From Chromohalobacter canadensis (GTDB taxonomy: Bacteria > Pseudomonadota > Gammaproteobacteria > Pseudomonadales > Halomonadaceae): a stretch of 64,000 nt of DNA. The translations under genes and the position numbers were made by a program. Location of the stretch: positions 1-64,000 of the forward strand of contig NZ_JAJQJH010000007.1 in NCBI RefSeq assembly GCF_029544075.1, given 5' to 3'. The notes beneath the pieces were generated by a model. It searched no databases, was not told the origin of the DNA, and worked only from the letters and a program-made list of their open reading frames with translations. Shown one piece after another: positions 1 through 9,372 of the stretch (its first letter is position 1; each line of letters opens with the position of its first letter).

Positions 1-2
1 AC

Positions 3-884
3 CGGCACAGGTGTTTCTGGGGGAATACTCCGGCGCCCTGGATACCGCAGGTGCTGCGCTTATTGGTTGAATTCAGGAAAGAGAGTGTCAAAATTCGGGA
101 AGCTGATCTGGTGTTGATGGAGAGTACTTATGGTGATCGCGACCATCGGTTGTTAAGCGACACTGTCGAAGAATTTGTACAGATACTTGAGGAAGCTCAT
201 GCCAATGGTGGCAATGTGCTTATCCCTGCGTTTGCGGTAGGACGCACACAGGAGATTCTTTACCACCTGAGCGTACTTTTCCATGAAGGGCGGCTGCGTC
301 AGCAAGTCGTGTTTCTCGATAGTCCCATGGCGATCAAGGTCACAGAGCTCTATCGCCGGGCGCGCAAGGCACTCGACCCCGAAGATATCAAGGTGCTTGA
401 TGTCGCTGCCAGCGGTGATGCCAGTCAGTATCTGCCAATCCTGCGCATGACTCGTACAGTCGAAGAGTCGATGGCTATAAACCGGATCCACGGCGGAGCA
501 ATCATCATTGCCGGCGCAGGCATGTGCAACGGTGGACGTATTCTCCACCACTTCCGTTATAATCTGGAGCAGTCCAGTACCAGACTCATTATCGTTGGAT
601 TTCAGGCCGCTGGTACCCTTGGGCGTCAGCTCGTCGATGGTGCCACGAAAGTCCGCGTACTCGGACACGAGCTCACCGTCAAGGCTAAGATACATACCCT
701 CGGCGGGTTTTCTGCCCATGCTGGCCAGAGCCAGTTGATCGGCTGGGCCGGAGCTTTCCGCAATCACCCACGCTTCTATCTCGTACACGGCGAGCCCCGA
801 GCCCAACAGGCCCTCCAGACTGCTTTGGCCGAAACTGGCATCAAGGCAGAGATACCCGTCTACGGCGATCGAATTGAATTATGA
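3..884 (+). CDS. Beta-CASP metallo-beta-lactamase-fold RNA hydrolase (C-terminal part, truncated by window edge)
   Basis: This is the C-terminal part of a metallo-beta-lactamase/beta-CASP/RMMBL protein, the fold of CPSF73-like and RNase J-like nucleases that cut RNA with two zinc ions. Visible family motifs, in order, are STYGDR.H, the beta-CASP block IPAFAVGRTQE, FLDSPMA, GAGMCNGGRILHH, the FSAHAGQ histidine motif, and a closing YLVHGEP segment. The frame stays open upstream to the window edge and reads plausible family sequence (CFWGN, TPAPWIP), so the GTG at 51 is probably internal and the real start lies before the window. The N-terminal HxHxDH zinc motif is therefore not visible. It ends 180 bases before the convergent cbpM. 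In related bacteria such genes often sit among stress or low-oxygen genes, which fits the neighbours here. The true substrate is not shown by the sequence. Confidence 0.85.
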   Translation, partial: RHRCFWGNTPAPWIPQVLRLLVEFRKESVKIREADLVLMESTYGDRDHRLLSDTVEEFVQILEEAHANGGNVLIPAFAVGRTQEILYHLSVLFHEGRLRQQVVFLDSPMAIKVTELYRRARKALDPEDIKVLDVAASGDASQYLPILRMTRTVEESMAINRIHGGAIIIAGAGMCNGGRILHHFRYNLEQSSTRLIIVGFQAAGTLGRQLVDGATKVRVLGHELTVKAKIHTLGGFSAHAGQSQLIGWAGAFRNHPRFYLVHGEPRAQQALQTALAETGIKAEIPVYGDRIEL

Positions 885-1063
885 TTTAGCCTCGCTCTCT
901 CACGTTCGTGGAGGCAGTGTTATAGATGGAGTGCTTCCCATGTTCCACGCAACGTGAAATTCAGGTCTTAGCAGTTCGTCTCGAATATCGGCCGAAGACC
1001 AATCCACGGGACCAGTCGTTTGTCTGGCTGGCCTCCGCATGCAAGTTATCGCTCTGTTGCGAG

Positions 1064-1378
1064 TCACTCGAGCTTCAGGCCGGCCGCGCGGAGGCGTCTT
1101 CTCAGGTGATCCACTTCTTCGAACAGGTCGGCCACTAGGGCGGCGAGTTCTGGTTCGGCGTCGAAGTCGAACTCCATCTGGCGCAGGCGGCGGGCGCGGG
1201 TCAGGTCGTGGCTGGTAAATTGCCACTTGGAGACGTAGCGCGTGCCGTCGCCGAGCATGCCGCTTTCCACGCGTTCCACGACCCATTGCCGTTCGACGGC
1301 GCAGGCGCGTGCGAACTCTTCCAGCGTCAGGCGGGCGTCGTCGAGCACCTCGGCCTCGATTGCATTGTATTCAGCCAT
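1064..1378 (-). CDS. cbpM: Chaperone modulator CbpM
   Basis: A 104-residue protein of the CbpM/MerR-like helix-turn-helix family, which binds the J domain of CbpA and inhibits its co-chaperone and DNA-binding activity. The N-terminal half (TLEEFARACAVERQWVVERVESGML) is the winged-helix-like segment. The C-terminal third is a charged coiled coil (LVADLFEEVDHLRRRLRAAG). The chosen start, MAEYN, overlaps the end of cbpA by 8 bases, the usual cbpA-cbpM coupling. A longer frame upstream lies wholly inside cbpA and lacks family character. The 179 bases between this stop and the convergent RNA-hydrolase gene contain nothing I recognise. Confidence 0.88.
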   Translation of the reverse strand: MAEYNAIEAEVLDDARLTLEEFARACAVERQWVVERVESGMLGDGTRYVSKWQFTSHDLTRARRLRQMEFDFDAEPELAALVADLFEEVDHLRRRLRAAGLKLE

Positions 1379-2312
1379 TGGCTTGTCTCGTCTGGCGTGG
1401 GTTGAACGGCATGTCTCGTGCCATGCTTTCGTAGAGGCGGCGGGCCTTGTCGGTGTGGGCCGGCGGCAGCACGACCTCCAGCACGAAATAGAGATCACCG
1501 GGCTCGTCGCCAGGGAGGCCACGTCCCTTCAAGCGTAGCTTGCGTCCACCCTGCGAGCCCTTGGGGATCTTCAGGTGGACCTGGCCCGAGGGCGTGGGCA
1601 CGTCGATGGCGGCGCCGAGGGCCGCTTCCCAGGGGGCCACCCGCAACGTCGCGAATACATCCCTACCTTCCACGCGGTAGTCCGGGTCTGGCGTGAAGTG
1701 CACTTCGAGGTACAGGTTGCCGGGCTCGCCACCGCCAATGCCGGGGTGCCCCTGGCCCGCCAGGCGAATATGCTGGCCTTCCTTGATGCCCTTGGGAATG
1801 CGTACCTTGAGGTTGTGTTCCCGTGCCGAGACGTGCCCCTGGGCATCGGTTTGCGGTACGTGCAGCGTTACAGTACGTACCGCGCCGTGGTAGGCATCCT
1901 CCAGGTCAACATAGATCTTGGCGTGGCGGTCGCCTCCCTGCATGCGATGGCCGCGGTGCGTTCTCGGGCCCCTTTGGCCGAACAAGTTGGCGAAGAAGTC
2001 ACTGAACTCGCCCAGATCGATATCCTCGAAACTGCTGCCCGAGAATTCGAAGCCCGCGTCCCAATCCGGCGGCGGCCGGAAATCCTGTCCGGCGCGATAG
2101 CGCTCGCCAAGCTGGTCATAGGCGGCGCGTTTTTCGGGATCGGTGAGCACTGCCTTGGCCTCGTTGATCTCCTGCATCCGCAGGGCAGCATCGGGCTCCT
2201 TGCTGATGTCGGGATGGTACTTGCGTGCCAGCTTGCGATAGGCCTTCTTGATGTCGGGGATGGCCGCGTCCCGGTCGACTCCCAACGTTTGGTAGTAGTC
2301 TTTGAATTCCAC
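1371..2312 (-). CDS. cbpA: Curved-DNA-binding protein / DnaJ-class co-chaperone CbpA
   Basis: A J-domain co-chaperone that stimulates DnaK ATPase and also binds curved DNA in the nucleoid. The J domain occupies roughly residues 1-70 with the HPD tripeptide (KYHPDIS). A G/F-rich linker follows, then the two C-terminal beta-barrel domains that bind clients; the zinc-finger repeats of true DnaJ are absent, as expected for CbpA. I chose the GTG that gives VEFKDYYQTLGV, which matches the usual N-terminus MEFKDYY. A TTG seven codons upstream is an alternative. The gene is transcribed with cbpM and divergently from hsp20, and the shared 345-base upstream region contains two FNR/Anr-like boxes. Length (313 residues) is normal. 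Confidence 0.92.
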   Translation of the reverse strand: MEFKDYYQTLGVDRDAAIPDIKKAYRKLARKYHPDISKEPDAALRMQEINEAKAVLTDPEKRAAYDQLGERYRAGQDFRPPPDWDAGFEFSGSSFEDIDLGEFSDFFANLFGQRGPRTHRGHRMQGGDRHAKIYVDLEDAYHGAVRTVTLHVPQTDAQGHVSAREHNLKVRIPKGIKEGQHIRLAGQGHPGIGGGEPGNLYLEVHFTPDPDYRVEGRDVFATLRVAPWEAALGAAIDVPTPSGQVHLKIPKGSQGGRKLRLKGRGLPGDEPGDLYFVLEVVLPPAHTDKARRLYESMARDMPFNPRQTRQANG

Positions 2313-2442
2313 GGAATCGTTCCACTCGATCAACGCTGCATGAATGACATTGTCAAGAATAGTCCCCGTTGTCTGATCGGAGAGCGCTTTCTTGTGCTTT
2401 ATGCCATTTCGGCGGTGTCGACGGGGATTTATTCACCGGCGC

Positions 2443-2456
2443 TTGATCGGTATCAA
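2443..2456. promoter_or_regulatory. FNR/Anr-type binding site, perfect palindrome
   Basis: The bases TTGATcggtATCAA match the FNR/Anr half-sites TTGAT-N4-ATCAA exactly. The site lies in the 345-base cbpA-hsp20 intergenic region, about 130 bases before the cbpA start. I see no convincing -10 hexamer at class II distance in either direction, so it may act as an upstream (class I) or tandem site. Which gene it controls is inferred, not shown. Confidence 0.65.
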
Positions 2457-2545
2457 CCTCTCTGGCCCGGCAGTCTCGGTGGTTTGTGAGGGATAAGTGA
2501 AGAGATGTTTCGTGTTTGTCACGGAGGCCGGTAAGTGCGCGGTGC

Positions 2546-2588
2546 TTGACCTGGATCAAATTCTCATACCTCGCGGATGGACTATTTT
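2546..2588 (+). promoter_or_regulatory. Anr/FNR-dependent class II promoter for hsp20 (predicted)
   Basis: A second FNR/Anr-like site, TTGACctggATCAA (2546-2559, one mismatch from consensus), is followed by a -10-like TATTTT at 2583-2588. The distance between site centre and hexamer is about 33 bases, which fits a class II activator site centred at -41.5 with transcription starting near 2594. That would leave a leader of about 64 bases before the hsp20 start. No good -35 element is present, as expected for an activator-dependent promoter. Confidence 0.6.
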
Positions 2589-2657
2589 TTTACAGCGCCA
2601 AGAGGCGCGATTGTTGGGACACATTTCACGGCTGGTTCACAGCAAGAGAGGCATGTC

Positions 2658-3167
2658 ATGTCTGATAAAAAGTTTCAGGAAGCCGCAGCGAGTTCTCAGA
2701 GTACACCGGCCGTCTCCGACGATCAGGTCGTCAGGTCACGCGCCATGAGCCCCTTCGGCGAGCTGGATCGTATGTTCGATAGTCTGTTCGCGCGGGACTG
2801 GATGCTTCCCCACCGCTTGGAGCGATTGACGGGGCTGAAACCGACCATGCCCAGGGTCGATATACTAGACAAGGATGCCGAGGTGATATTGCGGGCGGAA
2901 ATCCCCGGTATCGAGCCACAGGATGTCGATGTATCGGTCACTGACAGGACGGTGACGATCAAGGGGGAAAGCCATCGGGAAAGCCGCAAGGAAGAAGGAG
3001 ATTACTACCGTTGTGAAATATCGCAGGGCAGTGTGATGCGTACGGTGGATCTGCCCTGTGACATCGATGCCGACAAGGCCGAGGCCACTTTCAAGAACGG
3101 TATTCTCGAGGTGACCTTGCCCAAGCTCAAGGAAGCCCACCGCAGAAAGTTGCATATCAGGGCTTGA
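2658..3167 (+). CDS. Hsp20/alpha-crystallin family small heat-shock protein
   Basis: A 169-residue small heat-shock protein, an ATP-independent holdase that keeps unfolding proteins soluble in the cytoplasm. An N-terminal region of about 60 residues with the segment PFGELDRMFDSLF leads into the alpha-crystallin domain (about residues 65-160). That domain carries the characteristic FKNGILEVTLPK strand. A short RRKLHIRA tail follows. The ATG was chosen because it has a purine-rich ribosome site (AGAGAGG) and gives a plausible MSDKK N-terminus; the frame is open farther upstream. The predicted Anr-type promoter just upstream suggests induction at low oxygen rather than, or in addition to, heat. 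A strong hairpin follows the gene. Confidence 0.92.
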   Translation: MSDKKFQEAAASSQSTPAVSDDQVVRSRAMSPFGELDRMFDSLFARDWMLPHRLERLTGLKPTMPRVDILDKDAEVILRAEIPGIEPQDVDVSVTDRTVTIKGESHRESRKEEGDYYRCEISQGSVMRTVDLPCDIDADKAEATFKNGILEVTLPKLKEAHRRKLHIRA

Positions 3168-3175
3168 GGCATTCC

Positions 3176-3208
3176 GCACGGCAAGGCGCTGCCTTGCCGT
3201 GCTTTCAT
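3176..3208 (+). terminator. Rho-independent terminator candidate after hsp20
   Basis: A perfect 12-base-pair stem (GCACGGCAAGGC / GCCTTGCCGTGC, loop GCT) starts 8 bases after the hsp20 stop and is followed by a short TTTCAT. The stem is strong but the T tract is weak. Confidence 0.65.
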
Positions 3209-3253
3209 GCAGGCATCAGCCAGCTTCCGCTCTGGCCTCGTCTGGTCCTGGCA

Positions 3254-3282
3254 TACAAAATGCCCGATGCTGTGCACCGGGC
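3254..3282 (-). terminator. Rho-independent terminator candidate after purH
   Basis: Read on the minus strand, GCCCGGTGC-aca-GCATCGGGC forms a nine-pair stem with one G-T wobble, followed by ATTTTGTA. It lies about 75 bases after the purH stop, in the convergent space with hsp20. Confidence 0.6.
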
Positions 3283-3292
3283 GCTCTGGAGC

Positions 3293-3314
3293 GAAATAGG
3301 TGCCAACCTATTTC
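3293..3314. repeat. Inverted repeat between convergent hsp20 and purH
   Basis: GAAATAGGT and ACCTATTTC form a perfect nine-base inverted repeat with the four-base loop GCCA. There is no T tract on either side. It may be part of a compound terminator or a protein site; the sequence does not decide. Confidence 0.45.
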
Positions 3315-3354
3315 AGGACTAGGCAGCAGCAGAAGCTATCCTGACCTTCCACCC

Positions 3355-4944
3355 TCAGTGCCTGAAGTGACGCATATCGGTGAAGACCATGGCGATGCCG
3401 GCTTCGTTGGCGGCGTCGATCACTTCCTGGTCACGCATTGAGCCACCAGGTTGGATGACGGCAGTGATGCCGGCGGCGGCGGCGGCATCGATACCATCGC
3501 GGAAGGGGAAGAAAGCATCCGACGCCATCACCGAGCCGGGTACTTCCAGGCCTTCGTCGGCGGCCTTGATGCCGGCGATCTTGGCCGAGTAGACGCGGCT
3601 CATTTGCCCGGCTCCCACGCCGATGGTCTGACCGTGCTTGGCATAGACGATGGCGTTGGACTTGACGAACTTGGCGACTTTCCAGGCAAAGCTGAGATCG
3701 CGTAGCTCCTCGTCGCTGGGGGCGCGCTCGGTGACGGTGTGTAGGTGTTCGGATTCGACCATGCCCTGGTCACGATCTTGGACCAAGAGCCCACCTGTGA
3801 CGCGCTTGAAGTCATGAGCGGGACGCGGCTGGCTGGGCCAGTGCTTGCTGACATCGAGCAGGCGCACGTTTTTCTTCCCAGCGACGATCTCGGCGGCGTC
3901 GTCGTCGATGCCTGGTGCGATGATGACTTCCACGAACTGGCGGTCGACGATGGCACGTGCCGTATCGGCATCCAGCGGACGGTTGAAGGCGATGATACCG
4001 CCGAAAGCACTGGTGGGGTCGGTAGCGAACGCGCTCTGATAGGCAGCAAGCGGTGTGTCGGCGACGGCGACGCCGCAAGGGTTGGCATGTTTGACGATGA
4101 CGCAGGCTGTCTCGTTGAAGACCTTGACGCACTCGAAGGCAGCATCGGTGTCGGCGACGTTATTGAACGACAATGCTTTGCCTTGAAGCTGTTCTGCCGT
4201 AGTCACGCTGGCTTCGGCGGCATCTGCCTCGGCATAGAAGGCCGCTTGCTGATGCGGGTTCTCACCGTAGCGCATCGCCTGTTTTTTCTGGAACTGCACA
4301 TTATAGGTCCGCGGGAAGTCGCTCTCGCCGCCTTCCACCAGGGTACCCAGATAGTTGGCGATGGCGCCGTCGTAGCCTGCGGTATGCTCGAAGGCCTTGA
4401 CCGCCAGATCGAAGCGCAACGTTGCGCCAACGCCGCCATGTGCGTGCATGTCGTCGAGCACGCGGCCATAGTCGGACGCATTGACCACGATGCTGGTGTG
4501 CGCGTGGTTCTTGGCACAGGCGCGGACCATAGTAGGTCCACCGATGTCGATGTTCTCGATGGCCTCTTCCAGCGTGCAATCCTCGCGCGCCACGGTGTCG
4601 GCGAAGGGGTAGAGGTTGACCACAACCATGTCGATGGCGTCGATGCCATGCTCGGCCATTACCTCGTCATCTTGCCCACGGCGCCCGAGGATGCCGCCGT
4701 GAATCTTGGGGTGCAGTGTCTTGACGCGGCCATCCATGATTTCCGGAAACCCCGTATGTCGCGAGACTTCCGTCACCGGGATGCCGTTCTCGCTGAGCAG
4801 GCGAAAGGTGCCGCCGGTGGAGAGCAGGGCGACGCCGTGCGTGCTGAGTTCGCGAGCAAAATCGACGATGCCGGTCTTGTCGGACACGCTGATCAATGCG
4901 CGACGCACGGGCTGGGGAGACGAGGATGCGGTGTGATCGGCCAT
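3355..4944 (-). CDS. purH: Bifunctional AICAR formyltransferase / IMP cyclohydrolase
   Basis: This enzyme catalyses the last two steps of de novo purine synthesis: formylation of AICAR with 10-formyl-THF, then ring closure to IMP. The N-terminal MGS-like cyclohydrolase domain (about residues 10-150) contains the STGGT and [14 protein letters not shown] motifs. The C-terminal transformylase domain contains the catalytic Lys285-His286 in IVKHANPCG. Length (529) is normal. The start has a GGAG ribosome site 9 bases upstream. It lies downstream of fis on the same strand (100-base gap). In pseudomonads purD follows purH; here the next gene is the convergent hsp20, so purD is elsewhere. Confidence 0.97.
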   Translation of the reverse strand: MADHTASSSPQPVRRALISVSDKTGIVDFARELSTHGVALLSTGGTFRLLSENGIPVTEVSRHTGFPEIMDGRVKTLHPKIHGGILGRRGQDDEVMAEHGIDAIDMVVVNLYPFADTVAREDCTLEEAIENIDIGGPTMVRACAKNHAHTSIVVNASDYGRVLDDMHAHGGVGATLRFDLAVKAFEHTAGYDGAIANYLGTLVEGGESDFPRTYNVQFQKKQAMRYGENPHQQAAFYAEADAAEASVTTAEQLQGKALSFNNVADTDAAFECVKVFNETACVIVKHANPCGVAVADTPLAAYQSAFATDPTSAFGGIIAFNRPLDADTARAIVDRQFVEVIIAPGIDDDAAEIVAGKKNVRLLDVSKHWPSQPRPAHDFKRVTGGLLVQDRDQGMVESEHLHTVTERAPSDEELRDLSFAWKVAKFVKSNAIVYAKHGQTIGVGAGQMSRVYSAKIAGIKAADEGLEVPGSVMASDAFFPFRDGIDAAAAAGITAVIQPGGSMRDQEVIDAANEAGIAMVFTDMRHFRH

Positions 4945-5044
4945 GAGGCTCCACTCTTGAAAGGTGAGGGACGATTGACGCCAGACGATAGCGTGAAACG
5001 TGAAGCGCGCCCGGCGAGGGCGCCCCTGTTAGATCGGTTTGGAC

Positions 5045-5344
5045 TCAGATCAGGTCGTACTGCTTGAGTTTCTTGCGCAGGGTGCCGCGATTGAGGCCCA
5101 GCATGTCGGCGGCGCGTGTCTGATTGCCGTCGGCATAGCGCATCACAGCCTCTAGCAAGGGCACTTCGACCTCAGTCAGCACCATGCCATAAAGGTCACT
5201 GACCGTTTCGCCATCCAGGTGGCCGAAGTAGCGCTGCATGGCGAGCTCGACCGACTCACGCAGGGTTTGCTGATGCGCTGGAGATGCCGTGGCGCTGGCA
5301 TCGAGCGTATTCTGATCGATTGGAAATGCTTGCCTGCTGGTCAT
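5045..5344 (-). CDS. fis: DNA-binding protein Fis
   Basis: A 99-residue nucleoid-associated protein that bends DNA, activates rRNA promoters and assists site-specific recombination. The C-terminal helix-turn-helix ([26 protein letters not shown]) is essentially the family consensus. The N-terminal part is variable, as usual. The start codon overlaps the stop of dusB by four bases, reproducing the conserved dusB-fis operon and implying translational coupling. Confidence 0.97.
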   Translation of the reverse strand: MTSRQAFPIDQNTLDASATASPAHQQTLRESVELAMQRYFGHLDGETVSDLYGMVLTEVEVPLLEAVMRYADGNQTRAADMLGLNRGTLRKKLKQYDLI

Positions 5345-6372
5345 GCTGCATTGCTTCCATTTGAGGCCAACGCCGGTGCATCGTAGGCGAGCGCATCCAC
5401 GAAGCGGTGTTGGGCCGAGGGCTGTTCCAGAACGTTGAAGCGTGCGCGCAATGCCGCTGCTTGTGGGCGAGTGGCGAGATACCAGCCCACATGCTTGCGT
5501 GCGATGCGCACCCCCATGTGCTCACCGTAAAAGGTATGCAGTGCCTCGAGATGACGGTGCATCACAGCGGCGATTTCTGCGGGCGTCGGCGGCGCTAGGG
5601 TGTCACCGGTACGTAAGTAGTGCTCGATCTCGCGAAAGATCCACGGATTGCCTTGGGCGCCGCGTCCGATCATGACCGCATCGGCCTTAGTGTAGTCGAG
5701 GACGCGGGCGGCTTTCTCGGCGCTGTCGATATCACCATTGGCAAACACCGGCAGCGATACCGCCTGTTTGATGGCGGCGATGGTGTCGTATTCGGCATCG
5801 CCGCGATAGCGCTGCTCGCGAGTACGGCCATGCACCGCGAGTGCTTGAATGCCAGCGGCCTCGGCCAGTTGTGCCACGCGTATGCCATTGCGCGACTCTG
5901 AGCACCACCCGGTCCGGATCTTCAATGTGACCGGGACATTCACGGCCGCCACGACACTCTCGAGAATTGCCGCAACCAAACGCTCATCACGCAATAGCGC
6001 TGAGCCAGCAGCCTTGTTGCAGACCTTCTTGGCGGGACATCCCATATTGATATCGACGATCTCGGCGCCTTGCGCGACATTGAGGCGCGCGGCTTCGGCC
6101 AGCATTTCCGGGTCGCCGCCGGCGATTTGTACATCGCGCGGGCCGGGCTCGCCGGCATGATCGAGACGTTGCCGCGACTTGCGGGTATGCCATAGGCGCG
6201 CGTCGGCAGTGACCATTTCCGAGACGACCAGGCCCGCGCCGAGCTCTCGACACAATTGCCGGAACGGGCGATCGGTAACGCCCGCCATGGGCGCAAGAAT
6301 CGCCCGGTTGGGCAATGCGTAAGGGCCGATGCGCGGCAACGGCGTCACCGGAGATGAGACGTGGGTCGGCAT
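5341..6372 (-). CDS. dusB: tRNA-dihydrouridine synthase B
   Basis: An FMN-dependent TIM-barrel enzyme that reduces uridine to dihydrouridine in the tRNA D loop. The N-terminal APMAGVTD loop (residues 28-35) binds FMN. The catalytic cysteine is Cys118, the second one in [23 protein letters not shown] and [11 protein letters not shown] complete the family signature. I started at the ATG; a GTG immediately before it is equally possible, and neither has a good ribosome site. It overlaps fis by four bases, so this is the first gene of a dusB-fis unit. Confidence 0.95.
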   Translation of the reverse strand: MPTHVSSPVTPLPRIGPYALPNRAILAPMAGVTDRPFRQLCRELGAGLVVSEMVTADARLWHTRKSRQRLDHAGEPGPRDVQIAGGDPEMLAEAARLNVAQGAEIVDINMGCPAKKVCNKAAGSALLRDERLVAAILESVVAAVNVPVTLKIRTGWCSESRNGIRVAQLAEAAGIQALAVHGRTREQRYRGDAEYDTIAAIKQAVSLPVFANGDIDSAEKAARVLDYTKADAVMIGRGAQGNPWIFREIEHYLRTGDTLAPPTPAEIAAVMHRHLEALHTFYGEHMGVRIARKHVGWYLATRPQAAALRARFNVLEQPSAQHRFVDALAYDAPALASNGSNAA

Positions 6373-6466
6373 CACGAGACGGGTCTAGATAGTGAAAGGG
6401 GCTTATGATAGCCGCCAGAACGATGTTCTTGAAGGGGCTGTTCGCCGCTCCTCGCGTCAAGCGCGC

Positions 6467-7366
6467 TCATGCCGGCGCCACGCCGGTGATGCGCACCCAA
6501 CCTTCGCGCTCGTCGGGCGTATCGAGCAGCATGCCTTGCTCGCGATACGCGTCCATGACCTCATCGGCCTGGCCGGCGAGAATGCCCGACAAGGCCAGGC
6601 GTCCTCCTGGGGCCAGATGCGCGCAGAGTGTGGGCGCGAGTTCCACCAAAGGGCCGGAGAGAATGTTGGCGACCACGACATCATAACGCTCGGCCGCAAG
6701 CCGCTCCGGATAGCAAAGCGACAAACGCTCATCGGCGATGGCGTTACGCTGAGCGTTTTCACGGCTCGCTTGCAGGGCCTGTGGATCGATATCGGTGCCT
6801 GTGGCGTGGTCAGCTCCCAGCTTGAGCGCAGCGATGGCCAAGATGCCGGAGCCGCAGCCGAAGTCGAGCACGCGGGCGGCGTCGAGGTCGAGACCGTCGA
6901 GCCAGCCAAGGCACAGTGCCGTGGTCGGATGGGTGCCAGTACCGAAGGCTAGGCCTGGGTCGAGCAGCAGATTGACGGCATCGGGCTCGGGGGCGGCATG
7001 CCAGCTGGGTACCACCCAAAGCCGTTCGCCCATCTTGAGGGGCGCGAAATCGTCCATCCATTCGCGTTCCCAATCGCGATCGGCGAGCAGCTCGTAGTCG
7101 ATCTCGGGGCACGGTTCATCGGCCATCTCGGCGGCCCACTGCTGACGAACGCGGTCGAGCATTGGCTCGATGTCTTCCAGGTCGTCGTAGAGACCGGTCA
7201 GTACGGTCTCATCCCACAGTGGCGTGGTGCCGCTTGCGGGTTCGAAGACGGGGTCGTCGTAAGCGTCTTGCAGGGTGATGGCCTGGGCACCTTCGGCCAG
7301 CAACAGCTCTTCCAACGTTTCGGCATGCTGCGGGGCGATGTGTGCCTTGAGTTGCAGCCAGGGCAT
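6467..7366 (-). CDS. prmA: Ribosomal protein L11 methyltransferase
   Basis: A SAM-dependent methyltransferase that trimethylates lysines and the N-terminus of ribosomal protein L11. The N-terminal substrate-recognition domain covers about residues 1-55. The class I methyltransferase domain carries [15 protein letters not shown], the SAM loop [14 protein letters not shown] and the post-I ANILSGPL motif. Length (299) is normal. GGAG lies six bases before the ATG. It lies between accC and dusB on the same strand, the order also found in pseudomonads. Confidence 0.96.
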   Translation of the reverse strand: MPWLQLKAHIAPQHAETLEELLLAEGAQAITLQDAYDDPVFEPASGTTPLWDETVLTGLYDDLEDIEPMLDRVRQQWAAEMADEPCPEIDYELLADRDWEREWMDDFAPLKMGERLWVVPSWHAAPEPDAVNLLLDPGLAFGTGTHPTTALCLGWLDGLDLDAARVLDFGCGSGILAIAALKLGADHATGTDIDPQALQASRENAQRNAIADERLSLCYPERLAAERYDVVVANILSGPLVELAPTLCAHLAPGGRLALSGILAGQADEVMDAYREQGMLLDTPDEREGWVRITGVAPA

Positions 7367-7434
7367 GAAGTCTCCTTGAGCATCAACGCAAACGGGACGG
7401 CCAAGGCCGCCCCGTATCGAGTCGCGTGGGCTGA

Positions 7435-8781
7435 TCAGGTCAGGCCAAGCTTCTTCTCGAGGTAGTGAATATTTACCCCGCCTTGCTGGAACGCGCTATC
7501 GCGGACCAGATCCTTTTGTAGATCGATATTGGTCTTGATGCCTTCGACCAGTAGCTCATCGAGGGCATTGCGCATGCGCGTCAATGCTGTCTCGCGACTG
7601 GCGCCCCAGGTGATCAACTTGCCGATCAATGAGTCGTAGTGCGGCGGCACGCTATAGCCGGTGTAGATATGCGAATCCATGCGCACGCCCAGGCCGCCCG
7701 GCGCGTGGTAGAGCTCGATCTTGCCGGGTGAGGGCATGAAGGTGCGTGAATCCTCGGCGTTGATGCGGCACTCGAAGGCGTGCCCGTTGAGCTGGACATC
7801 CTCTTGGGTGATCGACAACGGCAAGCCGGAAGCGATGCGCAGCTGTTCCTTGACGATGTCTACGCCGGTGACCATTTCGGAGACCGGGTGTTCGACCTGA
7901 ACGCGGGTGTTCATCTCGATGAAGAAGAACTGACCGTTTTCATACAGAAACTCGAAGGTGCCGGCGCCGCGGTAGTTGATCTCGATGCAGGCATCGATGC
8001 AGGCCTTGAAAACGTTCTCGCGGGCCTGGGGCTCGAGATGAGGTGCCGGCGCCTCTTCCAGTACCTTCTGGTGACGGCGCTGCAGGGAGCAATCGCGATC
8101 GTAGAGATGAATGGCGTTGCCCTGGCCGTCGGCCAGCACCTGTACCTCGACGTGACGCGGGTTCTCGAGGAACTTCTCCATATACAGCGTGCCGTCGCCG
8201 AACGACGTACTAGCCTCGTTGCGCGTCACGCTGACCGAGGAGAGCAGGCTGCCCTCGCTGTGTACCACGCGCATGCCGCGTCCGCCACCGCCGGCGGCTG
8301 CCTTGATGATGACTGGATAGCCGATGCGTTGCGCGGTAGCCAGTATGGCCTCGTCGTTATCTTCGGGGAGCGGGCCATCGGAGCCAGGCACGGTGGGCAC
8401 GCCAGCTGCCTTCATCGCCGAAATGGCGCTGACCTTGTCACCCATCATACGAATGGTTTCGGCACGCGGGCCAACAAACACGAAACCTGAACGCTCTACC
8501 TGTTCGGCGAAGTTGGCGTTCTCAGAGAGAAAACCATAGCCGGGATGGATGGCGCTGGAATCGGTGACCTCGGCGGCGCTGATCAGCGCTGGGATATTCA
8601 GATACGATTGCGCTGAGGAGGCTGGCCCGATGCACACGGCTTCGTCGGCCAGGCGCACGTGCATGAGTTCACGGTCCGCCTTGGAATGGACCGCCACGGT
8701 CTTGATGCCCAGCTCCTTGCAGGCGCGCAGTACGCGAAGGGCGATCTCGCCACGATTGGCGATGAGTACCTTGTCCAACAT
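7435..8781 (-). CDS. accC: Acetyl-CoA carboxylase, biotin carboxylase subunit
   Basis: The ATP-grasp enzyme that carboxylates biotin on AccB with bicarbonate, the first half-reaction of fatty-acid synthesis. Seen in order: the N-terminal LIANRGEIA-like motif, the glycine-rich ATP lid GGGGRGMR, the ATP-grasp core, and [14 protein letters not shown] with the catalytic arginine. Length (448) matches the family. It follows accB by 70 bases in the conserved accBC order. The two subunits are probably translated from one message starting at or before aroQ. Confidence 0.98.
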   Translation of the reverse strand: MLDKVLIANRGEIALRVLRACKELGIKTVAVHSKADRELMHVRLADEAVCIGPASSAQSYLNIPALISAAEVTDSSAIHPGYGFLSENANFAEQVERSGFVFVGPRAETIRMMGDKVSAISAMKAAGVPTVPGSDGPLPEDNDEAILATAQRIGYPVIIKAAAGGGGRGMRVVHSEGSLLSSVSVTRNEASTSFGDGTLYMEKFLENPRHVEVQVLADGQGNAIHLYDRDCSLQRRHQKVLEEAPAPHLEPQARENVFKACIDACIEINYRGAGTFEFLYENGQFFFIEMNTRVQVEHPVSEMVTGVDIVKEQLRIASGLPLSITQEDVQLNGHAFECRINAEDSRTFMPSPGKIELYHAPGGLGVRMDSHIYTGYSVPPHYDSLIGKLITWGASRETALTRMRNALDELLVEGIKTNIDLQKDLVRDSAFQQGGVNIHYLEKKLGLT

Positions 8782-8851
8782 AGTGTCGTCCGTCTCTATG
8801 TAAGCTCGGAAGCGGTTTGCGATCGACAGTCAAGAGTGATCGCAAACGGCT

Positions 8852-9310
8852 TCAAGAGATGATGACCATCGGCTGGTCGAATTCGACCGGTTCGCCGTCC
8901 TCGACCATGATGGCTTCGATCACGCCATCATGATCGGCCTCGATCTGGTTCATCATCTTCATGGCTTCGACGATGCACACGGTCTCGCCTTTCTTGACGC
9001 TCTGGCCAACTTCCACGAAGGCTTTGGCGCCCGGTGCCGGCGAGCGGTAAAAAGTGCCTACCATGGGTGAGGTCACCGGGTGGCCGCTGGGCTGCGCGGG
9101 TGCTGCCTCGGCCTCCGGAGCGGCCGCTACGCTGGGTGCGGTGGGGGCGGGCGCTGCGGCCGGAGCGGGGGCTTGGGCCGCGGGCGGTGCGCTGAAACCA
9201 CCGGTGTGGCGGCTGATACGGACGGATTCCTCGCCTTCCTGGATTTCGATCTCGCTGATATTGGACTCTTCCAGGAGTTCGATGAGTTTCTTGACCTTGC
9301 GAATATCCAT
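8852..9310 (-). CDS. accB: Acetyl-CoA carboxylase, biotin carboxyl carrier protein
   Basis: The carrier that holds biotin for AccC and the AccAD transferase. The biotinylated lysine is Lys118 in VEAMKMM, inside the C-terminal biotinyl domain (about residues 78-152). The N-terminal helical segment is followed by an alanine/proline-rich flexible linker (about residues 38-75), the typical swinging arm. Length (152) is normal. It sits between aroQ and accC. In E. coli AccB represses its own operon; nothing here confirms or denies that. Confidence 0.97.
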   Translation of the reverse strand: MDIRKVKKLIELLEESNISEIEIQEGEESVRISRHTGGFSAPPAAQAPAPAAAPAPTAPSVAAAPEAEAAPAQPSGHPVTSPMVGTFYRSPAPGAKAFVEVGQSVKKGETVCIVEAMKMMNQIEADHDGVIEAIMVEDGEPVEFDQPMVIIS

Positions 9311-9372
9311 AAGCCTGTCTCGATCAATGTGAGTGTGAGGTGGCGTGATTGGCCATCGGAGCGTGGGCGTTG

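Noticed and set aside
51-60. GTG at 51 as the true start of the beta-CASP protein
   Set aside because: Family-like sequence continues in frame upstream to the window edge and the N-terminal metal-binding half would otherwise be missing.
153-806. Minus-strand open frame opposite the beta-CASP gene
   Set aside because: The plus-strand frame carries all beta-CASP motifs; the reverse product resembles nothing.
3745-5067. Open frame of about 440 codons on the plus strand opposite purH
   Set aside because: It is the antisense shadow of a clear purH gene in GC-rich DNA; the product shows no family motif and there is no ribosome site.
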